DNA from: Acanthochromis polyacanthus
Taxonomy: Eukaryota > Chordata > Actinopteri > Pomacentridae
Assembly: GCF_021347895.1 (NCBI RefSeq)
Contig: NC_067116.1
Coordinates: forward strand, 43,037,628 to 43,101,627
Length of the DNA: 64,000 nt
Reading direction: 5' to 3'
Shown: positions 43,131-54,599 of the stretch, in pieces
How the letters are laid out: each line of letters begins with the position of its first letter
Position numbering within the stretch: the first letter of the stretch is position 1
Program-made: the position numbers and the translations under genes
The notes under the pieces: model-generated
Told to the model about the DNA's origin: nothing
The model's database searches: none
The model's input: the letters and a program-made list of their open reading frames with translations, nothing else

Positions 43131-46100
43131 TAGCGACAAAACTACAGCAATCAAAAGCATAACATTAGCTTAGCAGAGTACTGAAGTCACATTCATTAGC
43201 TGATCAGGATCCTCAATCCCCCCAGTAGACTGTGATTAAAACCTGCCATTGGCCGCACATTTAATGCACCTTTCTTCTTCCCTTGTGTTATGTATTACTG
43301 TTTTCCGAGTTCCTTACACTACAGGAAACAGCAACAACAATATCCAAGCAGCAACCTAGTACACTAAAAATTCCAAGTTTCGGTTTTGTTCTGTTAGTTG
43401 TTTTTTTTTTTTTTAAAAATGGTGTTTAGTGACAGTTTCAACCAAAACAATTCACTGCACGGCTATTTTGAGGGGACAACATTGCTGCATCCTTGATTTA
43501 GCTCTTCCCAATATGATTTGGATTAGCTTAAAGCAGCACAAACATGCCAGAGCATTTTCTACTTATAGCAGCAAAGAATGGTTTGACTGCAGACTAGCTG
43601 CCCAGTAACCAGCCATATTCAAGCAAATGTTCAGTGTAGCAATTACAATCTCAAAGCTCCCTTCACCTCACACTTTTTGTACGCGTGTCTGTTGTTTTCT
43701 TGGCAGAATCCGTGTTGCTGAGTGTATACGTTTCTTCTTTAATCAACTCCCTGATGTAAATGTCAGGATGACTGAGAAGTAATGCTTCACTGACACCGTT
43801 ACTGTGAAGTTTAAGAGAAATAAAGACACTTCTCCTTGTTTGGTTCATTGAAACATGCAAGCAGCAAACACTAAGCACTATGAGGGGAAAGAAAGAAAAA
43901 AAAAAACAGCAGCCAATAACAATTCAGGCTGTTTAACTTGTGCATCAACAGTCTAGTCAGCCAGCCAACCAAGCAGTCAGTGTCAGGGATGAGACAAGGC
44001 CATAATCCAATTCTGGTTTTTACACGGCGTCATGCCTTTACCTTTGACAGCGTGATTGATGTGTATGTAAATGTGTTTTGAGGAGGGCTGTGAGCAGCTA
44101 GTTAAAGCAGACGTTTAGGGCTGCCTTGTCAAAGACGAATGGAGGGAAGGAGGGAGCGAAGGAGAGGAGGAAGAACAAGAAGAAGAGGGAATCCAAAATA
44201 AAGACAACTATTGATCCGTGAATGAAAGAAGATGGACATAGGAGGAGGCCTAGACAAGGCGTTATGTACCTCTCGAGTGTCACTCTGAATTCATAGGCAG
44301 GCGGTTTGACAGCTCCACAATGGCGTACTATGGGGAGTCTCTATCGAACACACACCAAGCAGAGAAAGGTTACTGCCTTTTCAAGTGCCCTCTCTATTGT
44401 CCTCCCTCACCCCGGCTCTTCTTTTCTCTTAACCATCCTGTAAGTCAAGAGAGAAAAAGCACTGAACCTTGAGGTCAATACACTAAATAGATGGCAGATT
44501 TCTCAGCCGGTATGTGCGTGGACGTACATGTCTGCGTGTGTGTTCCTGTAAGCATGCCTCTGCTCTCCGCCATGCTTTTCTCTCTACATGCTCTCGCCCG
44601 ACCCTGTGAGGCTGTCATGTGGGTACTAAAGTTTAACAACTTTACGGGAACAATAGGTGACAGGAGCCTCAAATCTGCCGCCCGTTTCCACAGCAACCGA
44701 GGAAGGAGGAAGAAAGAGGGGGGAGGCAGGAGGCAGAGGGGGAAAAGAAGTCTCGTCTCCATCACTCATGCACACATCCACTGCTGTTTGAAGCCATCCG
44801 TCACCGGCGTCAAGTCTTTCCCTTGAAACTTAGCATGCAGGCACAAGTCTGTGTAACTGGCGCCAGTAATCTGTCTGGATATTGTCAATCTATTATCCTA
44901 AGCAGCGGCTTGAATGCATTCATTTTCTGTCCTTCATGATGGACAATTGGGCTGCGGAAAACTTCAAATGGCCAGACAGAAATAATAGATTGTTCAGAGT
45001 TGTCTGACAAAAGTGTGACTTCTGCAACCGCTAACTTCCGAAGCAGAAAGGTGCGCGGAAACTTCGACACCGATCTAATTAAATCTCATTGGATGGAGCC
45101 GATTTGAGGGAGTGAAACTGAGCCATATCAGCGGCAGGTTGCAACAGGACGCAGCTACAGAAGAAAGGGATGTAATAACCAAAAAGGAGGTTGTACAAAT
45201 CTATTTAAACTGACAAAGTAATTATAAGCGAATGAAAAATGTGCAAAAGAGAACGTGTGCTTAAATGCACCCCACCTCGAAAAACACCACTGGGAACTTC
45301 ACTTCAAGTTATTGATTCTTTCGGGCCTAATGAACACAGCCGTAATGGTATCAGTGGGATTTAGTTAATTCCTTTTGACGTGATTAACATTCCATCAATA
45401 TCATTAATAGCGTCTGTATTAATGTATCGGAGAGTGAATTTGTTTCTCAGGTATTCTTCCTCATTTCTGCGTGTCTGCCTGCCATTGCGCTGATATAACA
45501 AGCCGAAAGTGTATGTAAGTGTTGCTTACTCATTAAAGCGCACACTGAGGAATTTTTCGCGAGAGAGATGGCTCCTTTCAAGCGCTGTCTTCCACAAAAG
45601 AATTGAAGAGGCAAACTTGAAAAGAGAAGGCACACATATATGACATGTCTCAAAAGTGTGAGGCAAACAAAATGGAAAATGAAGACATTTTTCTTTGAGG
45701 CTGCTGTTGATTTTCTCCCCCTCCCTCCGCTCGCTATCAATTGGAAGTCCTGCATGAAAATGGAGAAACAGATTGATGGGAAACAGAATATTCATTTCCC
45801 CCAGTAAAATGTTTCCACAGCCATCAGATGGCATCAAACAATGGAACAGAAAAGGGTGAAATTGCAAGAGTGCAGCAGAAAAAGAGACCTTCTCCATGCC
45901 CCCTTGTGCCCTGTGGACTCTGCGCCCTGCTCCGCTATGACTCTGATGAAAAGGAGGCCGCAATCCCTTTCAATTTGGCCGGTGAGCCCCAGTCCTGTTA
46001 AAGGCAATCGACTGGCTGAACAGAGGCACTATATCATAATATGCAGCAGCAGACGAGCCCCGGCAGAAGAGAGAGGAGAGACATGGCACCTTAGGAGAGA

Positions 46101-46910
46101 GAAGGGGAGTCTGGCATCCATCTCTCTCACACTTAGGCTGACGCTCAACCATGAGGGAGATGCACACGCTCGTAGACGCACACACAAAGCACGTGCACAC
46201 GCAACACACGGCAGCGGTGGAAGAGCGAGAACACGAGTGGCGAGAGAGAATAGAAAAGTGGAGGAAAAATGGGACCCGTCACTTCCTTCATTTTTTTTCT
46301 CTCTCACTTCAGGTTATATAAAAAAAAAAGGACAGACTAAAAGCGAAAAGAAAATGTATTTTGTGCAAGTGGGTAGTGAGAGAGAAAAAAAAAGAAAATA
46401 AAAAAGACCTGTCTGGAATGAGAGCGAGGTGTTTGTTTGTGGTGGGTAAATGCCTCCGTAGGCGTGGGGAGGCCAGCGGCTTGGCTGGAGCTGTTTGTTA
46501 TCGGGGGTCTCCAGGCCCCCCGGGCGTGCCGAGCTGCTGGCCAGAGTCAGAGGGGCTGAGCCTGGGGGAGGGTGAAGAGTCAGAGCCCTTGCCCAAGGAT
46601 GGGTGAGAGGCCAATAGACTGGAGAGAGTAGCAGAGGCCTGAAGAGGGCTGGAAATTCCACATGAAAGATCTGATTTATCCTGCAAATATTCAGTTTATT
46701 GACATCCCCTGCCGTTTCCTGTCGAGAGCGTTATTAAAATGTCTACTGCAAAGTGCTGCAACTGAACCAGGTGCCCGATATACTCGACTGAATATAGATG
46801 TTGACACTTCTGGCCTACATAGGGAACATCAGTTAGCACTGTATATTGAGACTGGACTTGTGCTACACACTTGGCAAGTAAGAACTCAAACATCTGGTTT
46901 GAGTTTGATT
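43131..46910. other. Long repeat-poor stretch, no gene recognised
   Basis: Almost free of transposon signatures. It has a GA/CT-biased zone (44130-44200), homeodomain-type AT sites at 45340-45440 (GTTAATTCC, GATTAACATT, CATTAATAGC, TATTAATG) and a SOX-like ATTGTTC at 44990. The region 45840-46690 has long open frames on both strands caused by biased composition. No splice-consistent exon was found. Regulatory function is a guess from composition. Confidence 0.25.
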
Positions 46911-47163
46911 AATCAAGGCCATTTTTTTTTAAATTTTCTTTTTATTAGATTTTTGCATTTAAGTACAACAAATAGACATATAAAACAGAAATACCCTCCC
47001 CAACAACAAGTGCTGCAGCAAAACAGGTACACAATAAAAAAAAGGGGAAATACAAAAAAACACAAAACAAAACAATAAATAAAATAAATAAATAAAAAGA
47101 AAAAAACAAAAATGAAGACACGTGGTACAGGGAATAACTGTCATGACAGGGTAAAATCAGATA

Positions 47164-47336
47164 TTAGTATTTGTTAGTGAACGAGTCGGAGTCTCTGTAA
47201 AAAAGTATGCAAGGTTTCCAGAGTTTCCAAAATTTGTCCAGTTTATGGTTAAGTTTGTGAGTCAGTTTCTCCAATGGAAGCAAGGCTGATATCTGGGAAG
47301 TCCACATATCAACGGTGGGAATCTGCGGCGCAGACC
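47164..47336 (-). pseudogene. L1-type ORF2 C-terminal end, second part
   Basis: Continues the frame of 47711-47975 on the other side of the SINE: APQIPTVDMWTSQIS, then LEKLTHKLNHKLDKFWKLW and a stop at 47164-47166. The W..L.......HKL..K.W..W pattern is the usual end of L1 ORF2 proteins. The 3' untranslated part runs from 47163 to 46927 and ends in the poly(A) tail. Confidence 0.85.
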
Positions 47337-47710
47337 ATCCATCCATCCTCGATACACCGCTTTATCCTCACCAGGGTCGCGGGGGGTGCTGGAGCCTATC
47401 CCAGCTGACTCGGGCGAAGGCAGGGGACACCCTGGACAGGTCGCCAGTCTGTCACAGGGCTACATACATAGACGAACAATCACACTCACATTCACACCTA
47501 CGGGCAATTTAGAGTAGTCAATTAACCTCAGCATATTTTTGGACTGTGGGAGGAAGCCGGAGTACCCGGAGAAAACCCACCCATGCTCAGGGAGAACATG
47601 CAAACTCCATGCAGAAAGATCCCAGGCACACCCCGGGATTTGAACCAGGGATCTTCTTGCTGCAAGGCAAAAGTGCTAACCACTACGCCGCTGAGCAGCC
47701 GGCGCAGACC
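47327..47710 (-). mobile_element. tRNA-promoter SINE nested in a LINE
   Basis: GGCGCAGACC flanks the insert at 47327-47336 and 47701-47710. On the minus strand the body (47700-47337) starts with GCGGCGTAGTGGTTAGC, resembling a pol III A box. About 45 bp later comes GGTTCAAATCC (47636-47646), a perfect B box. The body contains TTTGCATGTTCTCCCTGAGC and GGCTTCCTCCCACAGTCC, phrases shared by a very common fish SINE. It ends in GGATGGATGGAT, a short GATG-type tail rather than poly(A). The family name is not recalled. Confidence 0.9.
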
Positions 47711-47975
47711 AGCATAGCAAAATACACTTTTTTGCTAGATATAAAAGTGTTACTAAAAGGGCTCTGGTGTCAGTATCAAATTGCTTGTCTGGAGAGTAAA
47801 TTAGCAAATAAAATGAGGGAGATTGTGCAAACTGTTTGCCAATAACCTCTTGAATCACAGAATGAACCCCTTTCCAAAACACTTGGATACAGCCACATGA
47901 CCAGAACAGGTGAATAAATGTACCTTTATGAGTTTTACATTTGTAACAAAGGTCTGAGGTGTTGGGAAACATCAA
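47711..47975 (-). pseudogene. L1-type ORF2 C-terminal end, first part
   Basis: Minus-strand frame: FPNTSDLCYKCKTHKG then FIHLFWSCGCIQVFW gives the CX2C...H...C motif typical of the L1 ORF2 tail, followed by YLAKKCILLCWSAP. It stops being LINE-encoded at the SINE insertion. When the SINE and one copy of the 10-bp duplication are removed, the same frame continues without a break into the second part at 47164-47336. Only the C-terminal tail is present, so there is no reverse transcriptase. Confidence 0.85.
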
Positions 47976-47989
47976 TCAAGGCCATTTTT

Positions 47990-50253
47990 AACTGATCAGT
48001 TTTCCTGCAAACCTAAATCTAATCGTTTGTTTCCATGCATACAGATACATACACACAGATGTCATAAAGGAAGAACAGAATTCGTATCAAGATGCTAGAA
48101 ATGCACATTTTGACTCGATTAAATCATAACCATCAGTATTTTTAATAAATAATGGATTCATTGATAGCTAAAATGTAGCACAGTGAGCATTTGTCTGCTG
48201 CTGTTAATGCTGTTTAAGTCTCCAGGCACCAGATATGAGCTACAAAGGCATGTTTTAAACACATGAGCTCTGGTCGGAGGTCATTAAGCATCACAGAAAT
48301 CTTCGTCATGGCGCCTGTTGCTAGCTAAACCACCACAATGCTTTCTGCTAGCCAACATGTTTACAGTCTGAGTGAAGCTTCCTCTGGTTGCTGCGGTATT
48401 AAACAGCAAGAGGCTCCAACTAGTGGTGCATCTACAGCTAATCTACAATATATTTTCTGTCATGCATGTAGAGAATACAGGTTTTTGCCGTGCTTTGGTT
48501 CTTGTGGCTCCACAGTCCACTTTACCATCTGCACACTACATTTCCCACAGCATCATACTTGACCTTTACGAGGTTCATAACCATCTACGTAACATTAGGG
48601 GAACAGCTTGGATGCAGAAACACATTTTATTCTTCATGCATTGCAGAAATTCGAGCTGTCAAGCATATGCTTTGGTTTGATTTCAATAATGTGAACGTAT
48701 TTCAAATGGTACCAGATATCGACCTGGCATTATCAAATACTAATTAAAATCAAAACAAGAACACAAAATTTGATCAATATATGCCTAATTCACACCCTTT
48801 TATCCACTTGAGGGGATGTTCTGTGGGAACATTAAGGGAATGGAGGCTGAGAGCACACAGAACAGGCTCAGGCCAACAATTTGACAGCATGTGACATCTG
48901 ATCTGCTTCATAGAGAATTCCTAACACATAAATTTGTTGAGCGTTGAGGTCTATAACTGCGGGCAAGGATAAAACTGCAGCGCGTCTGCGATCATACAGT
49001 TTAACCATGACCTGTCAGTCATGCTCGGCTCTCGGCTACAGCTTATCACTAAACATATTGGGCTGGATCAATCCTCTGTATCTACGATTCAAAAGTAATC
49101 TATCCCTGCAGAAATGCCAACCAATATACAGTACACTGCAACGTACAACTTGCAGAGTGCACAAACTGTGTTGTGGTTTGCAGTACAAATGCACACGCAC
49201 TCCAAGAGCGACCTGAAAGTTAAAATATTTACTGAATCTGTGCTTTGATAAGTTAATATATGTTTTCATATTTGCTTAAAGCAAAAATAGTGCAAATCCT
49301 GAGAGGAAAATGAGGTGTTTTCAACAAAGCAGAGGCCTGACTATCTCAGTGTCGACTGGGTGTGTTTCCACCAGATACAGTCGATGGATGTCACACACCA
49401 GCTTGACTCCATCGCTCTGCTCAGAGTGTAATTGCCCCATGTACCAACATCATAAACAATACAGACTAACAAAGACGAGTCTTATTAACTCAGCCCAAAT
49501 AGAAATTGAATCTGCCTTTAACTTTGCCAACACTCAAAAACTAAAACAAAAGATCTGCCACAGTGTCTCCACCACCTGCTGCTGTTTAATTATCGGCTGA
49601 CAGAGATTCAGCATCATACCTGCCACCTCATTCACTGCCTACACTCCATTGAAAAGGTTTAAACAGATGTCCTTGCCCTTGCCGCTTTGTAACAAACAGC
49701 ACACTGGGAAGGCCAAATGGAGCACAGCCTCTTTCTCCCTTGTGGTAAAGGCTATTTATGCAATGTGAAGTTATGTCTAACTGTGAAATATAGACTGACC
49801 TGGCTCCCATTCAACAACTCCACTTCTCTGCCATTGTTTGTCTTTTGTCTTCAGTTGTCCCCCTGGAGGAGATGGTCTGTTACATGCATATGGATAGAGG
49901 GCATATTTTCAGCCTTGCCAGAGTGAAAACTAGCATCGAATCCACATTTATAATCGTTTAAGTTGACCTAGCTTGATTCTTTTCCCTTAAATGATGCCAC
50001 ATCAAGTTTAATGTCATCCATTTTGTAGAACATAATGGTTCGGCTGCACCTCACAATCATTCTGCTATCGGGGTAAAAAACGCTTTAGCTTTCTTTAAAC
50101 CAATCACAGTTGTCATGGACGGGGCTAAGTGAAGGATGCCTTAAAATAGTGATGGGTGTAAATGCTGTTGTGGAACATTTGCATGCAGGGTCAGAACTGT
50201 CATTAAAATGGATAACTCAGTAACAAAAAAAAACAAGACGACATGGTCATCAA
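47990..50253. other. Mostly unassigned intergenic stretch
   Basis: Contains the 54-bp segment at 48280-48333 shared with 8658-8714. Otherwise no gene or known repeat is visible. Confidence 0.3.
48280..48333. repeat. Segment shared with 8658-8714
   Basis: GTCATTAAGCATCACAGAAA, then GTCATGGCGCC and AGCTAAACC, matches 8658-8714 at most positions. It may be the 5' part of the same retroelement family or an independent short repeat. Confidence 0.6.
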
Positions 50254-50510
50254 TATCCCCCGCCACATGTGATGTCTATGAGTCTATATCCAAAATAGTG
50301 ATCAAGGGCCATAACTCTGTTAAATATTATCGCACAGGTCTCCATTTCGAACTTGATCAAGGTGTCCATGGTGTGAAGCTACACACTAAATTTCGTAATC
50401 CTAGCTGTAATAGTTTCCAAGAAAAGCTGTCCCCTTCATCTCGGACGGACGGACGGACGGACGGAGGCCAAACCTATATCCCCCTTTCCACTTCATGGTG
50501 GCGGGGGATA
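50254..50510. mobile_element. MITE with TATCCCCCGCCAC ends and internal (GGAC)n
   Basis: The left end is TATCCCCCGCCACATG. The right end read inward on the minus strand is TATCCCCCGCCACCATG. TA at both edges suggests a TA target. The interior includes GGGCCATAACTCTGTTAAA and TTTCGTAATCCTAGCTGTAA, phrases also known from widespread invertebrate and fish repeats, and a (GGAC)n run at about 50442-50465. No coding capacity. Confidence 0.7.
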
Positions 50511-50744
50511 ATTAGCAGGTGCCTGAATGCAAGATCCAAATCCTCGGCAAAACTTTAAGGTTTCAGTTTGGTCATTTGCTGCTCTTCGGTTGCGGTTAGG
50601 AGCGAAGGATAAAGTCACCTCCCATGAACAGCCAATGGCAGGCTTACACCTGCATCCTACATCCAATGAGCATCAAGCAGCAACATCTAGGACTAAAAAC
50701 ATAAAGCCAACAATGGAGAACCAAGAAAATTCTAGTTCCTGAAA

Positions 50745-50960
50745 AGTCCACTTGAGTATGGCCAAAAAAGAAAGTCAATCCCCATAGACCCCCATGTTAA
50801 AATGTCCAACTTTACAGCAGAAATAAACATGTTTACAGCATGGTACAAAAAGCGGTTTTAGTCTCAAAAGCTAAATTCTCTTATCATGACAACTATATGT
50901 TGAATTAACTTTGATATAAACCATGTGTTTAAATTGTATCAAGGCTTAAAGACAGGCATA
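50745..50960. repeat. Teleost intergenic repeat fragment
   Basis: Includes AAGTCAATCCCCATAGACCC, GTTAAAATGTCCAACTTTAC and AGCAGAAATAAACATGTTTA, phrases I recognise as highly recurrent in fish intergenic DNA. Family unnamed and ends not determined. Confidence 0.5.
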
Positions 50961-53900
50961 ATTAAAGATATGGCTGCTTTAAGCGAAATGTAGCTTTCAT
51001 CGAAATCTTGAGGACATAACAGTTTCTATACAGTTGTCCTACGTTGCTATTAACTTTGGTCGCAAACCTTAAAGTTGCTCTTCCAGGTACAAGCTCCCCA
51101 CTTCCCAAGTCAATCTTAAAACAATGCACACATCCCCATATGTACATTGACAGTGCTTTTGGTTGCTATAATTGTTCCTTAGGTTCATTCTGGCTGTGTC
51201 AAAATCCCTTCCTGAAGCAATTTCAATGTAAATGATAGGAGACATAATCCCCAGCACTCTTTCAAGCAAAAATGAATTTCAAAGTTCAGCAAAAAAAAGC
51301 TAATATGGGGCTTCAGCAGTCTGAGTTAGCCAAACCAAGAGGATATCTTCCAGTTTTTAAAGCCTTTTTAGTGCAAAAGTCCTTGTCAATGTAACCACCC
51401 CCCTGACACTTCTAAGCAAGGAAACAGTGTGCAATAAAAAAAGACGAATGTTGAAAGAATTTTTTTGCGCTGAACAAGAATTGTGGATTTTGTCCACCGT
51501 TACTTAAAGAATACATCTCCTAAGAGCAAGTAAGGACAGAAGGAACAATGGAGGCAACTTCTGCGAGTCAGTATCGTTACCGTCTTAAAAAATGGGAATC
51601 GAAGCTTTAATGCCAGGTGAGGTGTGCACATAAACACGCTTACACCTGCATACCCACACAGACATATAAACATATGCACACGCCTAAAGTGAACAGGCCA
51701 AACTTTATTCCCTGCAAGCAACTTTTTGACAAGTTCTCCTCCACATCCTGCAGTTGTATTCAGACGTGCTAGAAGTGAGTGCTGGAGAGCAGTCATGTAG
51801 AAAGAGAATGCTGTTACTGGAGTTATTAACAGGCTCCTGTGTTTCCCCCCTCTCAGCTGAGCTATTCAGAGCATAGCGTTCCTCATCTGCCACAAACACA
51901 CGCCGACAGACAGACGCAGCAGACGGACACACCGCGCAGCCCCTCTACGCGCTGTGCAGTAATATGTTTTTTGCCCATTTACAACAAATTAAGTTTCCCT
52001 CAAAGTGAATTTCAAGCTTGGCTGCCTTTGGAGGGCGAGCAACTCTCTTTTCATTAATTTTCATTTTTTTCCCCCCTCGAACAAATGATCTACTGTACAG
52101 CCTGCTCTGCGTTACTCTCCACTCCCTGTCTTTTTTTTTTTTTCTCCTTCTCTTGTTTCCTCCACCTCTTTTGCCTGCCTTTTCCTGCTCGCCGGTGAAT
52201 TTAGGCCAGGCAATGGAAAGCAATTACACTGTCAGAAAGGTGTATTCTGATTTATTAAAAGCCTTGAACGCTATCTGTTTTGTTCCTCTTTGTGTCCCCC
52301 TGGGGAACCGAGTCCTGACACCCAAATGAGACGGAGTGAGTGCTCCCTGCTCAGTGCTCCATAGTCATCTAGGAAGCGGGCAGAGTAAATATCCACTGGC
52401 AGAGGAGGACAGATAGATGGCTGGAACGCAGCTGTGGAGATGGGAATAGATTTGCCTCTGAAGCCCGAGAAGCGAGAGACACAAAAAGACAAAGAGGACA
52501 GGGAAATGTGCGTCTGCTGACTGCTACAAAGGATCAGTTTGAAATAACCTCCTCCTTTAATTCCATAAACGTCTTTCTGAACTAACCGCCGGCCGCAGTA
52601 CTCCTCTTTAATGCACTGTATGCCCACAGACATCAGCCATTTGAGGGAACTTTTCATTAGCTTAATTCTTATTCATGTGAAAGCACAAGAGAAGGGGAGA
52701 GAATAGAGACAGAGAGGCAGAATGCTAAGCCATTAAGGTGTGAATAAGTTCCAATTTCCAAAATAAATATTATCTCTGTCTGAGTAACCCAAAATCTGTG
52801 TGCTTTTGTGCCAGCATTATAATAAGGATCAACAAGGGGTCAGCGCGGCGTGAACATCACACACCAATTTCACAAAGCTTCACCTGTGATACTTTAATCT
52901 ATTTATCGGCCATATTTTTTCTCCTTTTTTTTGCACACACAGTTGAGCTGCAGCGTGTAAAACGGTAAAGTTAACACACCGCAGACCTGCACTGCCTCTC
53001 CTTTCACAGTAGGCTACACATTAACAGCCATGCCTAATGCACTCCCCATCTCCTCGCCACCTCCCTCCCTCATTACCGCGTTCCTGATCACAAAAGAGAT
53101 GGCAGGGATGCAAGGGTGGAGATGCGCAATAAAGCATCTAGTATCCGGGGGGAACCATTGGTGGGAGATAAGAGGCCATACAGCACTATAACGTGAGGAC
53201 ATAGATCATAAACCTGCTTATCTTCTGCTCCCACTGGACCGTCTCTTTAGTCAACTGTCTGGGGCCAAAAAACGACAGTCACGGCTACACTTTTTCCCCT
53301 CCAGATTCTTGCGCTAGCCTACAGATAGCGCCATGACGGCTAGAAGCATCTGATATAATAAGGGTCACTCGCTAATGAAGCGAAATGGAAAGCAGCATAA
53401 AAACAAGGCCCGTTGCCAAGAAACCTGCAACGATACAACGATGACCTTTCCATCTTTGAGGAATTTCCTTACAGCTCCGGCGCTGGCGCTGCTGTAGGCA
53501 GTGATTAACATATTATTAGATGATAAAGAGACTCTGTCTTTCATCCGGATACCTGTTAGCTGCTGCCAAGGAAAATGCAAAAACTTCCCGAGGCCAACAG
53601 AGAACAATTTATGACAAATGCAAAAAACAGGGAGGGAAATGGCAGAGGGGTAAAGCGAGGATCCGTGAAGTTAACAACAAGCAGGAGACAAACAAAAGAG
53701 AAACTTTGTCAGAACTTAGTTGAGGAAGAAAAAAAAAATGGAAAGAAAATTAAATTTCCACCTGCTGATATAGCCGTATGCCTTGTCTTCTTTCTTTTGC
53801 ATTTTTCTTTTTAAAATAACTTTTTTGCCTCCTGTTTGATGTTTAGGCCACAGCTAATGCATTCATGAACAGGCTGCCACGAAAGGAAAAAAAAAAACAC

Positions 53901-54599
53901 ACAACTCTGTTATCTGGAGCTGTTTACCTCTCAGCCAGAGGAAAAGCAGTTTACTTACTTGAGTGGCGCCAGCTTGCTTGACAGGTGAAGTGTTCTTGAA
54001 TATATGCTAACAAAGCTGCAAAAGCATGTCTGTTTGGGGGGATATATAGGCGGTCGTCTTTCTAGCTGCTTCTGTGTCATTTGTATGTTTTACTGCAGCG
54101 AAAAACACTTTTTTAAAAATCTTTTTGTGCCTTCACTGCTCAGCCAGTCTGGACTTCCTCTGTTTAAACACAAAGTGAGCACCACGCTGCTACACGTGCA
54201 CCTCATCCACATGTTAAAGTGCTGATTGGCTATTCAGGTTTTGGCCTTTGAAGGAGGCAGTCAGTGGTTGGAGGGCTCTCCTCATTACAAACCAATCACA
54301 GAGCCATTCACAGAATAGCTCCAGTGTCAAGAACTCAAGATATCAGAATCCGCTTTCAGACCAAGTTGGCATTAATTAGCTACTGTAATTAAAACTGGCA
54401 CTTCGTCACAATGCATGCTGTTCTATTAGCCGATGACAATGTGTGATGTGTGCAGAGCTCTCGCCGAGGAGATATGACCGCCAGTCACCGTGTTTCATCG
54501 TATAGTCAGAAGTGCTGTTCCTCATGTGTTAGACAGCTCAATTATTTTTAGAATATACATGTATTATTGTTTTGTAATGGATAGTAGTGTCAAGTCGAA
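50961..54599. other. Repeat-poor stretch, no gene recognised
   Basis: No transposon signatures except simple pyrimidine runs (52129-52150). Stretches at 52190-52330, 52540-52680 and 54360-54490 are balanced in composition with scattered TAATTA-type sites (CATTAATTAGCTACTGTAATT at 54370-54390). These are candidates for conserved noncoding DNA only by appearance. No exon is supported. Confidence 0.25.

Larger units (their letters stand above)
46911..47989 (-). mobile_element. 5'-truncated L1-type LINE with 16-bp target duplication, carrying a nested SINE
   Basis: AATCAAGGCCATTTTT occurs at 46911-46926 and 47974-47989. The left copy runs into further T bases, the poly(A) tail of a minus-strand LINE. 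From 47973 leftward the LINE encodes a C-terminal cysteine motif and following region, interrupted at 47337-47700 by a SINE with its own duplication. Without the SINE the LINE is about 673 bp, close to the 664 bp of the LINE at 19663. Confidence 0.93.

Noticed and set aside
45841..46401. 186-codon open frame on the plus strand, the longest after the transposase
   Set aside because: Rich in Arg/Lys/Glu and low-complexity, with equally long frames on the opposite strand. No domain and no splice context. It ends in A-rich simple sequence.
46498..46686. Ser/Pro-rich minus-strand frame that looks like part of a transcription factor exon
   Set aside because: A weak acceptor (TTCCAG) exists, but no donor follows before the stop, and all three frames are open in this GC-rich patch. 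More likely composition or noncoding DNA.
47636..47690. A-box and B-box pair that could be read as a tRNA gene
   Set aside because: It cannot form a tRNA cloverleaf, and it is the promoter head of the SINE with target duplications.
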